Shown: in pieces, positions 18,260 through 24,751 of the stretch | How the letters are laid out: each line of letters begins with the position of its first letter | Position numbering within the stretch: the stretch's first letter is position 1 | NCBI GenBank assembly: GCA_016795285.1 | Contig: JAEUIC010000008.1 | Coordinates: 164,787-228,786 of the forward strand | Origin: Planctomycetota bacterium | GTDB taxonomy: Bacteria > Planctomycetota > B15-G4 > SIAN01 | Direction: 5' to 3' | Length of the DNA stretch: 64,000 bases | Made by a program: the position numbers and the translations under genes | Notes under the pieces: model-generated | Told to the model about the DNA's origin: nothing | Database searches by the model: none | The model's input: the letters and a program-made list of their open reading frames with translations, nothing else

Positions 18260-18591
18260 CGTCGCGCGTCGCCGCCCTGCTCGCGCTCGTCGCCTTCGCC
18301 GGCGCTTGGCTGGTCGGCGTCTGGTGCCACCACGCGCCGCGCGCCCGCCTGTGGAACGCGGCCTTCGCCGCGGGCTGCGGCGCGCTCGCCGGCGCCGCGA
18401 TCGGATTCGTCCTGGAGCGCATCGTGCTGGAGCGGATGGGCGAGCGATGGGATGGCGGCGACGGCGTGCTGCCCGAAGGGGCGCCGGCCGCGAGCGCCGC
18501 CGCGAAGGCGTCGCCGACCGTGCCGTCGAACGCGCTGCAAGCCGCTCCGAAGGCCGCGCCGCCGGCCGAACTCGCGGAGACTCGCCGATGA
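18256..18591 (+). CDS. Small membrane protein between flhA and fliA, unknown
   Basis: 111 residues with two hydrophobic segments (about 5-23, VAALLALVAFAGAWLVGVW, and 34-57, AAFAAGCGALAGAAIGFVLERIV) and a soluble Ala/Pro-rich tail. It overlaps flhA at its start and fliA at its end by four bases each, so it is translated with the flagellar genes. In many genomes this slot holds flhF and flhG (GTPase and ATPase that set flagellar number and place); neither is visible here. I do not recognise a family. Its place suggests a membrane role in assembly or in FliA control, but this is inference. Confidence 0.7.
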   Translation: MTSRVAALLALVAFAGAWLVGVWCHHAPRARLWNAAFAAGCGALAGAAIGFVLERIVLERMGERWDGGDGVLPEGAPAASAAAKASPTVPSNALQAAPKAAPPAELAETRR

Positions 18592-19343
18592 GCACCGACC
18601 TGCTCGACGCCTACCGCGCCGGCAAGCCCGACTCCGCCGAGGCGCTCGTGAAGGGCCACCTGCCGCTGGTGCGGCGCGTGGTAGGGCGGCTCGCCGTGCA
18701 GCTGCCCCCCAACGTCGGTCGCGAGGACCTCGAGGAGGTAGGCATCCTCGGGCTGCTGAACGCCGCCAAGAACTACGACGCGTCGCGCGGCGCGTCGTTC
18801 CGCACGTTCGCGTACATCGCGATCCAGGGCGCCGTCCTCGACGAGCTGCGTCGCCTCGACGTCCTGCCGCGCGGCCGTCGCGACGGCGTGCGCGCCTTCG
18901 AGGAGGCGAAGTCGACGCTGACCGAGCGCACCGGCCGCGAGCCGAACTTCCTCGAGATCCAGGAGGAGCTCGGCCTCACCGCGCCGGAGCTCGAGGAGGT
19001 GCTGCGCGCCCGCGCCCTCTCCGAGTCGCACCAGCGCGGCCTCGGCGAGGCGTCGACCGGCGTGCGCCCCGAGTCGTTCGCGAGCGGCGAGGAGGACGAC
19101 CCGGTCAAGGTCGCCGAGATCAACGAGGCGAAGGAGCTGCTCGCGGCGGCGATCGACCAGCTGCCGCGCCGCGAGAAGGAAGTGGTGCTCCTCTACTACC
19201 ACGCCGGGTTGCTGCTGCGCGACATCGGCCGCGTGCTCGACATCACCGAGTCGCGCGTGTCGCAGATCCTCCAGCACGCGCTGGTGCAGCTGAACCATCG
19301 CGTCGCCCGCAAGCTGGGAGCTGACGGGGAGGGAGCGCGATGA
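18588..19343 (+). CDS. fliA: Sigma-28 RNA polymerase sigma factor FliA (WhiG family)
   Basis: 251-residue sigma factor for late flagellar genes such as flagellin. Region 2 is DLEEVGILGLLNAAKNYDASRGASFRTFAYIAIQGAVLDELRRLD, ending with LPRGRRDG, as in FliA/WhiG. Region 3 is TERTGREPNFLEIQEELGLTAPELEEVL. Region 4 is LPRREKEVVLLYYHAGLLLRDIGRVLDITESRVSQILQHALVQL. The ATG overlaps the previous stop. An anti-sigma partner may be the FlgM-like protein encoded at 22142-22507. Confidence 0.95.
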   Translation: MSTDLLDAYRAGKPDSAEALVKGHLPLVRRVVGRLAVQLPPNVGREDLEEVGILGLLNAAKNYDASRGASFRTFAYIAIQGAVLDELRRLDVLPRGRRDGVRAFEEAKSTLTERTGREPNFLEIQEELGLTAPELEEVLRARALSESHQRGLGEASTGVRPESFASGEEDDPVKVAEINEAKELLAAAIDQLPRREKEVVLLYYHAGLLLRDIGRVLDITESRVSQILQHALVQLNHRVARKLGADGEGAR

Positions 19344-19567
19344 GCGCCGCACGCGGACGAGTGATCAAGGCGAATCGCGTGGCGCCGACGGCGGCGCCGG
19401 TCGCATGGGAGCCGCGCGCGCCGGTGGAGGACGCCCCGCCGGCGGAGGTCGACGTGGTGCGCGAAGGGGGCGTCGTGGTCGCGATCAGTCTGCGCTGCCG
19501 CTGCGGTCGCACGCACGAGCTCGAGCTCGTGCCGACCGCGCGGAGCGAAGCAGGAGGTGCAGCATGA
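19340..19567 (+). CDS. Small CxC-motif protein after fliA, unknown
   Basis: 75 residues. The C-terminal half is a compact beta-like unit VVVAISLRCRCGRTHELELV with a CxC pair (two cysteines one residue apart in RCRCG), which could be half of a metal site in a dimer. It overlaps fliA and the next gene by four bases each, so it is a regular member of the operon. No family recognised; possible roles include a regulator of FliA or a small metal-binding accessory protein. Confidence 0.65.
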   Translation: MSAARGRVIKANRVAPTAAPVAWEPRAPVEDAPPAEVDVVREGGVVVAISLRCRCGRTHELELVPTARSEAGGAA

Positions 19568-20175
19568 ACGGGACGAAGAAGCGGATGGGCGGCCTCGCGG
19601 TCGCGGCGTTGCTGGCCGCGTGCGTCGGCCCCGGCAGCCGGAGCGGCGAGGGCGAGGCGTACCGCGTCGGCGGCGACCCTTGGGCGGAGCCGCAGGCGGC
19701 GGCGGAGCCGAAGGTCGCCAAGCAGGACGGCGGGGCGAACGCGCCGGCGGCGGCCGCCAAGACGGGCGAGACGCCGGTGGTCGGTGGCGCGCCCGCCGCC
19801 GGGACGGTCACGCCGCCGATCGAGCGGCCGATCGAGGGGACGGCGCTCGAGCAGCTCGATGCGGCGCTGACCCGCAACCAGCAGCTCGAGAAGGACAACC
19901 AGTCGCTCACCGCGCAGGTCGCCTCGCTGAACGCCGTCGTCGAGCAGCTGCGCCGCGACAACGCCGGGCTCGCGCAGCTGGTGCAGGCCAACGCCGAGTC
20001 GCAGGCCGGCATCACCGGCGAGGTCGACAAGCTGCGCGCGACCGTGAAGGACTTCGAGCTGCGCGCGCGGCAGCTCGCCGACGACCTGCTCTCCGAGCGG
20101 ATCAAGCGGGTGCGCGTCGAGCGGCAGCTGATCCTCGCCAAGGTCGCCGAGGCGGAGAGCCAGGGGGACGGTTGA
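19564..20175 (+). CDS. Coiled-coil lipoprotein in the flagellar operon
   Basis: 203 residues. The N-terminus has a lipoprotein signal (GGLAVAALLAAC, with the lipobox LAAC). A Pro/Ala-rich stretch follows, then a long coiled coil from about residue 95 (LEQLDAALTRNQQLEKDNQSL to the end), with leucines at heptad spacing. It is likely an envelope-anchored spacer or rod protein. Translation is coupled to the CxC protein upstream, and another lipoprotein follows after 40 bases. A role in the outer part of the basal body, similar to FlgP or FlgO in other bacteria, is possible but unproven. Confidence 0.72.
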   Translation: MNGTKKRMGGLAVAALLAACVGPGSRSGEGEAYRVGGDPWAEPQAAAEPKVAKQDGGANAPAAAAKTGETPVVGGAPAAGTVTPPIERPIEGTALEQLDAALTRNQQLEKDNQSLTAQVASLNAVVEQLRRDNAGLAQLVQANAESQAGITGEVDKLRATVKDFELRARQLADDLLSERIKRVRVERQLILAKVAEAESQGDG

Positions 20176-20215
20176 GCGCGCGGCCGGCGCGATCGGGCAG
20201 TTCGAGGAGCGGACG

Positions 20216-20929
20216 ATGGGACGCGCGATGAAGCGGGACGGGAGGCGCGCTGGGCTGCGGTCGGCGGCGCTGGCGGCGCTGCTCGCGGCCGGCGGCTGCG
20301 GGCTGACGGCGCCCGAGGCGGCGCTGCCGTGGGTGGCGGTGCAGGGGGCGCTCGCGCCGGCGCCGCCCGGCGCGCCGGTGCGCCGCGTGCTGCTGCTGCC
20401 GTTCGTGACCGCCGACGCGCCGCCCGGCCACGGCGCGCTGCTGCAAGCCGCCTTCGCGCAGTCGCTGCGCGCGGTCTGCGGTTTCGAGGTGGTCGCGCCC
20501 GACGACGCCGAGCTGCCGCGCACCACGCGCGACGAGCTCTCCCGCGGCCGCGTGCGCTCCTCCGAGTCGCTGATCCGCCTCCACCGCGAGTGGGGGTGCG
20601 ACGCGATCCTCTCCGGCCGCGTCGCCTTCAGCCGCGCCCACGGCGAGCCGGCCGCCGGCCTCGAGCTCGCCATGGTCGACGCGCGCGACGGCCGGCTGCT
20701 CTGGACCGCGCGCGACGTCGTCGACGCGCGCACGCCGCCGACCCGCGCCTCGCTGCTGCGCTTCCGCGCCGACGAGGCGGCGAGCTCCGACGAGGGCGCC
20801 GTCCCGGCCGACGCCGCGCAGGTCCCGGCCGAGAGCTTCGCGCGCTTCGTCGCCCTCTCGTTCGTGCGGACGCTCTACCCGCCGCGGGGAAGGGAATTCC
20901 CGGACGCAGCTTCCGCCGCCGCCCGGTAG
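20216..20929 (+). CDS. Probable outer-membrane lipoprotein, FlgO/CsgG-like fold
   Basis: 237 residues with a lipobox signal (AALAALLAAGGCG). The body begins VRRVLLLPFVTADAPPGHGALLQAAFAQSLRAVCGFEVV and continues with WGCDAILSGRVAFSRAHGEPAAGLELAMVDARDGRLLWTARDVVDA. This resembles envelope proteins of the CsgG/FlgO/TolB-N type, in which a short beta-alpha unit is followed by DAxxxGxV and a DxxxGxxxW strand. FlgO and FlgT-like proteins support the basal body at the outer membrane in Vibrio. GAGGAG stands six bases before the ATG. It is the last gene before flagellin 2 and its 3' end contains one of the GGAA/TTCC palindromes. Confidence 0.68.
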   Translation: MGRAMKRDGRRAGLRSAALAALLAAGGCGLTAPEAALPWVAVQGALAPAPPGAPVRRVLLLPFVTADAPPGHGALLQAAFAQSLRAVCGFEVVAPDDAELPRTTRDELSRGRVRSSESLIRLHREWGCDAILSGRVAFSRAHGEPAAGLELAMVDARDGRLLWTARDVVDARTPPTRASLLRFRADEAASSDEGAVPADAAQVPAESFARFVALSFVRTLYPPRGREFPDAASAAAR

Positions 20930-20990
20930 GCGCGGAAGTTCCGGGAAGGAAGTTCCCGATCGAGGGTGCTGCGGCGCTTTCTTCCGGGAA
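20892..20990 (+). promoter_or_regulatory. Cluster of GGAA/TTCC palindromes upstream of flagellin 2
   Basis: Contains GGGAATTCCC (20892-20901), GGAAGTTCC twice as direct repeats 14 bases apart (20934-20942 and 20948-20956), and TTCCGGGAA twice (20939-20947 and 20982-20990). The stretch GCTTTCTTCCGGG (20976-20988) is identical to one upstream of fliO. Such AT-containing palindromes stand out in this GC-rich sequence and may be operator or promoter elements for flagellin expression. Confidence 0.4.
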
Positions 20991-21024
20991 TCGTCCTCAA
21001 GCGGAAGACGAATCCTCCGAATCA

Positions 21025-21056
21025 CTCCTGCGAGCGAGGTCAACGCCTCGCAGGAG
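21025..21056 (+). promoter_or_regulatory. Perfect 10-bp hairpin in the flagellin 2 leader
   Basis: CTCCTGCGAG (21025-21034) and CTCGCAGGAG (21047-21056) are perfect inverted repeats around a 12-base loop. The hairpin ends 18 bases before the ATG at 21075, with the ribosome binding site GGAGGAG in between. As RNA it could stabilise the messenger or tune translation. The AGGAG in the 3' arm could compete with the true binding site. Confidence 0.6.
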
Positions 21057-21074
21057 ACGTGGAGGAGATCGTTC

Positions 21075-21905
21075 ATGGGTCTGTTCATCAACACGAACGT
21101 GGCGAGCATCAACGCTCGCGGCAACCTGGACGTGATCACGAACCGGTTGCAGTCGAACTACAGCCGGCTGTCCACCGGCTTGCGCATCGTGTCGGCGTCC
21201 GACGATGCGGCCGGCCTCGCGATCTCGGAGCGCATGCGCGCCCAGATCCGCAGCCTGTCGCAGGCCCAGCGCAATGCCAACGACGGCATCTCGCTGGTGC
21301 AGGTCGGCGAAGGCGCGATGAACGAGCTCAGCAACATCCTCATCCGGATGCGTGAGCTCGCCATCCAGGCCAGCAACGGCACGAACTCGGCCGCGGACAA
21401 GGACACGCTCGACCAGGAGTTCGACAACCTGATCGAGGAAGTCGACCGCATCTCGCGATCGACCGAGTTCAACGGAGTGAACCTCCTCGACGGCTCGACC
21501 TCGAGCATCGAGTTCCAGGTCGGCTCCGACGTCGTCTCGGGAGTCGACACCATCGCGGTGGCGCTCCAGTCGGTGCTGGCGAGCGACCTCGGCATCGACA
21601 CGCTCGACATCTCGTCGGTCGGCGCGCCGACCACGGCGATCATCAACATCGACGTCGCCATCGACCAGGTGGCTGCGGCCCGAGGCGACCTCGGCGCCCT
21701 CCAGAACCGCCTGCAGTCCACGATCACCAACATCGGCGTGAGCGTCGAGAACCTCTCCGCGGCCGAGTCGCGCATCCGCGACGTCGACGTCGCGGCCGAG
21801 ACGGCCGAGCTCACGCGCAACTCGATCCTGCAGCAGGCCGCCATCTCGATCCTGTCGCAGGCGAACGTCCAGCCGCAGGTCGCCTTGAGCCTCCTGCAGC
21901 AGTAA
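21075..21905 (+). CDS. fliC: Flagellin (second copy)
   Basis: 276 residues, D0/D1 flagellin. The N-terminus is MGLFINTNVASINARGNLDV, followed by SASDDAAGLAISERMRAQIRSLSQAQRNANDGISLVQ; the C-terminus is SRIRDVDVAAETAELTRNSILQQAAISILSQANVQPQVALSLLQQ. It aligns with the copy at 11292 over its whole length, with differences concentrated in residues 120-200. Having two flagellins allows different subunits at different filament positions or growth phases. It has its own leader hairpin and a strong terminator downstream, so it is probably a single-gene transcript. Confidence 0.96.
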   Translation: MGLFINTNVASINARGNLDVITNRLQSNYSRLSTGLRIVSASDDAAGLAISERMRAQIRSLSQAQRNANDGISLVQVGEGAMNELSNILIRMRELAIQASNGTNSAADKDTLDQEFDNLIEEVDRISRSTEFNGVNLLDGSTSSIEFQVGSDVVSGVDTIAVALQSVLASDLGIDTLDISSVGAPTTAIINIDVAIDQVAAARGDLGALQNRLQSTITNIGVSVENLSAAESRIRDVDVAAETAELTRNSILQQAAISILSQANVQPQVALSLLQQ

Positions 21906-22025
21906 GTCCGGCAAGCAAGCAGGCCGGTCGTTCCCGGGGTCGGGGTGCGTGGGGACGCGAAGCCCCTCCACCTGCGCTTCCTCGGCCCTCGGCTCCGGGA
22001 AGGACCGTCTTCATCGAACTCGACG

Positions 22026-22057
22026 CCGCGGGGCGAGCCACGCAACTCGCCCCGCGG
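22026..22057. terminator. Strong hairpin between convergent flagellin 2 and FlgM-like genes
   Basis: CCGCGGGGCGAG (22026-22037) and CTCGCCCCGCGG (22046-22057) form a perfect 12-bp stem with an 8-base loop. It lies between genes that converge on it, so it may act in both directions. No T run follows, as is common for terminators in very GC-rich genomes. Confidence 0.65.
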
Positions 22058-22141
22058 TGGATCGAGCTCGGCGGAGGAAGGTCACGGAGCGGGAAGGCGC
22101 GCCTCGGCGCGTCGGGAGCGGTCGGATCGAACGCGGGGCTC

Positions 22142-22507
22142 TCAGTTCGGCAGGAAGAAGAGTTCGCCGTGGAGGATGCCGAGCGCAGCGCGCACCAGCG
22201 TCTCATGCGACGCGTGGCGCGACTCCTTCAGCTCGGACTGCATCGCCTCGATCTCGTCCTTGCGCAGCTCCGGCCGGCGGCCGAGCTCGCCCTTCAGCTC
22301 GGCGAGCCGCTGTTCGAGCTCGCCCGACCGCTCGATGCGGTCGTGGACCGAGTTGGTGGCGGTCGCGGGACGGGCGCTCGCGGCGGCGCGCGCCGCCTGA
22401 TCGGCGCGGGCGGTCGGGCCGGGCGGAAGGCCAAGTGCTCGCGTGCGAGCTTCGGCGCCTTCGGAGCGCGTCGGCGGTTGGTTCGGGACCAGGTTCGTGA
22501 CATCCAT
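22142..22507 (-). CDS. FlgM-like candidate anti-sigma-28 factor
   Basis: 121 residues. The C-terminal part RPELRKDEIEAMQSELKESRHASHETLVRAALGIL follows the FlgM pattern RPExRxDKVxxLxxxIxxGxYxxxxxxIAxxLL in register, with Ser and His where Gly and Tyr are usual. The N-terminal 50 residues are disordered-looking (Pro/Ala/Arg-rich), as in FlgM, which is exported unfolded. FliA is encoded at 18588, and FlgM genes are often solitary near flagellin or hook genes, as here. The match is by eye on a short segment, and a FlgN-like or unrelated helical protein cannot be excluded. Confidence 0.5.
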   Translation of the reverse strand: MDVTNLVPNQPPTRSEGAEARTRALGLPPGPTARADQAARAAASARPATATNSVHDRIERSGELEQRLAELKGELGRRPELRKDEIEAMQSELKESRHASHETLVRAALGILHGELFFLPN

Positions 22508-22886
22508 GACTGCTGCCCCTCGTCGCGATGCGATCGGTGGCCATCAGGACCTTCGTCGGACTCTTCGTCCGGCTGAAGGGTCGTCATGAGGAAAAAATCG
22601 ACCGATCGACGCGCCGCCGGGCGCGCGACGGCACCGCGGCAGAGGGAACCGAATGCGCAGTGGCGCAGCCGGTCCCCCGCATCCGTTTCCGAGCAGCACG
22701 GCCTTCCTCGCCTGCGCTCCGGTCGCGTCAGCGCACCGGCTCACCGCTCGCAAGTCGCGTCCTGCAATGGGTTTGCGGCTCCGTCACGGCGCCCCTTCGC
22801 GCGCCTCTCCCGGAACGGCACCAGCGTTGCCCTTGTCGCCGCAGCGTCGCGGGCGAAGGCTGCCCTCGACGCGGAGGCATCCACGC
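22508..22886 (+). other. Region upstream of fliK, probably non-coding
   Basis: 379 bases between the FlgM-like gene (divergent) and the chosen fliK start. The fliK frame stays open back to an ATG at 22653, but the residues there are Arg/Pro-rich and unlike the rest of the protein. It contains an A-rich patch (GAAAAAATCG, 22591-22600) and ACCGATCGA just after it, which might be promoter elements, and the sigma-54-like site at 22737. Confidence 0.35.
22737..22752 (+). promoter_or_regulatory. Weak sigma-54-type promoter candidate upstream of fliK
   Basis: CGGCTC-N5-TCGCA has GG and GC at the exact -24/-12 spacing and partial agreement with TGGCAC-N5-TTGCA. Transcription would start near 22763, before either the ATG at 22767 or the TTG at 22887. 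A FlgR-like activator is encoded in the window. In GC-rich DNA such matches arise often by chance. Confidence 0.25.
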
Positions 22887-24245
22887 TTGGCCGTCGCCCC
22901 GCCGCTCTTCCACGACACCAGCGCACGGCAGGTGCGCTCTTCGCCGGCAACCCCCGCGGAGCTCCCGTCCGGGTCCGTTCGCTTCGCGGACGAGCTCGGG
23001 CGGGAGACCGCTCTGCTCGCGTTGCGCGTCGACGCCCCGGCGATCGAGGGCGCGCCGAGCGAGTCGGTCGAGCGCCGCGAGGCTCCGCAAGAGGAGTCGC
23101 GCGAGGAGCTGCGTGACGAGTCGCCGGTTCGCGAAGCCGAGGGGCCGCCGCGCCGCGAGCGCGAGACGGCGGAGCGCGACGCGCGCCGACGCACGGACGG
23201 CTCGGTGGAGGGCGACACGACGCCCGCGCCGGCCGAGGTCGATGGAACGGACCCAACGGAGCCGCGTCGCGAGGACGACGAGACGGTCACCGCCGACGAG
23301 TGGGCGGCGCTCGAGGCGCTGCTCGCGCTGGGGGCACCGACCGCTCCGCCGCTGCCGACCGCGCCGACCGCTCCGCACGCGCTCGCGCTGAACGTCGAGG
23401 TGGCGACCGCGGCGCTCGAAGCGGTCACGCCGGCAGTCGATGCGGCGGCGGCGCTGGCGCAGGGTCCGATCGACGCGAAGGCGACCACCGCCGTCGGCCA
23501 GCGCGGCGCGCTCGCTGCCGCGGCGCCGAGCGACTCGATCGACGGGACGTTCGACGCGACGCTCGCCGACGCCCCGCCTTCGGAGGGCGCGCTCGGCGAG
23601 TCGCTGCTCGGCGAAGGCGGCGGCGCGGCGTCGTCGGGCTTCGCGGGCGACGGAGCGGCGCTGCTCGCGGAGGGCGACGCGCCGGCCGCCACGAAGGAGA
23701 GCGGCGGATCGATCGATGGCGCCCTCGCGGCGGCGCTCGCGCGCGACCTCGCGGCCGCGCCGCGGATGCCGGCCGCGCTCGCGCCGGCGAACGGCGCGGC
23801 CGCCGCCTCGCTCGCCGGGCCGGCGCTGCCGAATCGGCCGCTCGCGCTGCACGAGGTCGGGCCGCTGCTCGACGCGGCGCTGGATGGCGTCGTGCGACTG
23901 CGCCGCGAAGGCGGCCGCTGGGAGGCGGAGATCCGCCTCGATCCGGCCGAGCTCGGCTCGCTGCACGTCCGCCTCGAGATGCAGGGCAACCACCTCCACG
24001 TGGTCGCTCGCGCCGAGGACCCGCAGCTGCAGCAGCAGCTCGGCGAGCTGTTCCGCGACTGGCAAGAGACCCTGCAGAAGCAGGGAGGAGATGCGTCCTT
24101 CGACCTCTCGGGGAGGGCGAAGGAGGAGGAGAAGCGTCCTGCTGCGGCGCCGGGGAGCGAGCGATCGCACCCGGCGTCGCCGCTGGCGCGACGCGCCGCC
24201 GCGATCGCGGCGGGTGCCGGGGAGCGCCTCGACCTGCTCGCGTGA
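22887..24245 (+). CDS. fliK: Flagellar hook-length control protein FliK
   Basis: About 452 residues from the proposed TTG start. FliK measures hook length and switches FlhB specificity. The recognisable part is the C-terminal Flg_hook domain: WEAEIRLDPAELGSLHVRLEMQGNHLHVVARAEDPQLQQQLGELFRDWQETLQKQGGDASFDLS. The rest is a long Ala/Glu/Pro-rich, low-complexity spacer, as expected for a ruler. The start is uncertain: the TTG at 22887 has GGAGG ten bases upstream and begins ordinary-looking sequence (LAVAPPLFHDTSARQ); alternatives are ATG at 22767 or 22653. flgD follows after 52 bases. Confidence 0.85.
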   Translation: MAVAPPLFHDTSARQVRSSPATPAELPSGSVRFADELGRETALLALRVDAPAIEGAPSESVERREAPQEESREELRDESPVREAEGPPRRERETAERDARRRTDGSVEGDTTPAPAEVDGTDPTEPRREDDETVTADEWAALEALLALGAPTAPPLPTAPTAPHALALNVEVATAALEAVTPAVDAAAALAQGPIDAKATTAVGQRGALAAAAPSDSIDGTFDATLADAPPSEGALGESLLGEGGGAASSGFAGDGAALLAEGDAPAATKESGGSIDGALAAALARDLAAAPRMPAALAPANGAAAASLAGPALPNRPLALHEVGPLLDAALDGVVRLRREGGRWEAEIRLDPAELGSLHVRLEMQGNHLHVVARAEDPQLQQQLGELFRDWQETLQKQGGDASFDLSGRAKEEEKRPAAAPGSERSHPASPLARRAAAIAAGAGERLDLLA

Positions 24246-24297
24246 GCGGGGGCGCAAGACGAAGGGAACCGGCACCGACCGGCAAGGGGAACCAGCC

Positions 24298-24747
24298 ATG
24301 GCGAGCTTGAGCGGAATCACCGAGTACGACAGCGCGAGCGCGACGTCCGCGTCGTCCAATCCGTTCGACGCGAAGTCGCTGGCGAGCGGCCAGGACTTCT
24401 TCCGCGTGCTCTCGGCGCAGCTGCAGGCGCAGGATCCGCTGAACCCGATGGACGACACGCAGTTCCTCGCGCAGCTGACGCAGCAGAGCCAGCTCGAGCA
24501 GACGCTCGAGACCAACACGCGGCTCGGGACGATGGTCACGCTGCAGGAGTCGCTGGCGGCGCTGCAGCAGATGACGCAGAGCGCGGCGCTGATCGGCAAG
24601 ACGGTCGACTTCATCGACCCCTACACCGGCGAGGCGGCGAGCGGCACGGTCGACGCCGTGCGCGTGGTCGAAGGGCTCGTCGTCCTCGACGTCGGCGGCG
24701 AGGCGGTCCCGCTGCCGAACCTCACCTCCATCCGCGAGCAGGAGTGA
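24298..24747 (+). CDS. flgD: Hook cap/scaffold protein FlgD
   Basis: 149 residues. FlgD caps the growing hook and is later discarded. The conserved N-terminal block is FFRVLSAQLQAQDPLNPMDDTQFLAQLTQQSQLEQ; a short beta region follows (LIGKTVDFIDPYTGEAASGTVDAV). It is a short form without the extra C-terminal FlgD tudor/Ig-like domains of enteric proteins. The ATG follows AAGGGG. The order fliK-flgD-flgE is standard. Confidence 0.93.
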   Translation: MASLSGITEYDSASATSASSNPFDAKSLASGQDFFRVLSAQLQAQDPLNPMDDTQFLAQLTQQSQLEQTLETNTRLGTMVTLQESLAALQQMTQSAALIGKTVDFIDPYTGEAASGTVDAVRVVEGLVVLDVGGEAVPLPNLTSIREQE

Positions 24748-24751
24748 CCGG

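Noticed and set aside
22653..22886. N-terminal extension of FliK to the ATG at 22653
   Set aside because: The extra 78 residues are Arg/Pro-rich and unlike FliK, and they cover a possible promoter; a later start is more likely.
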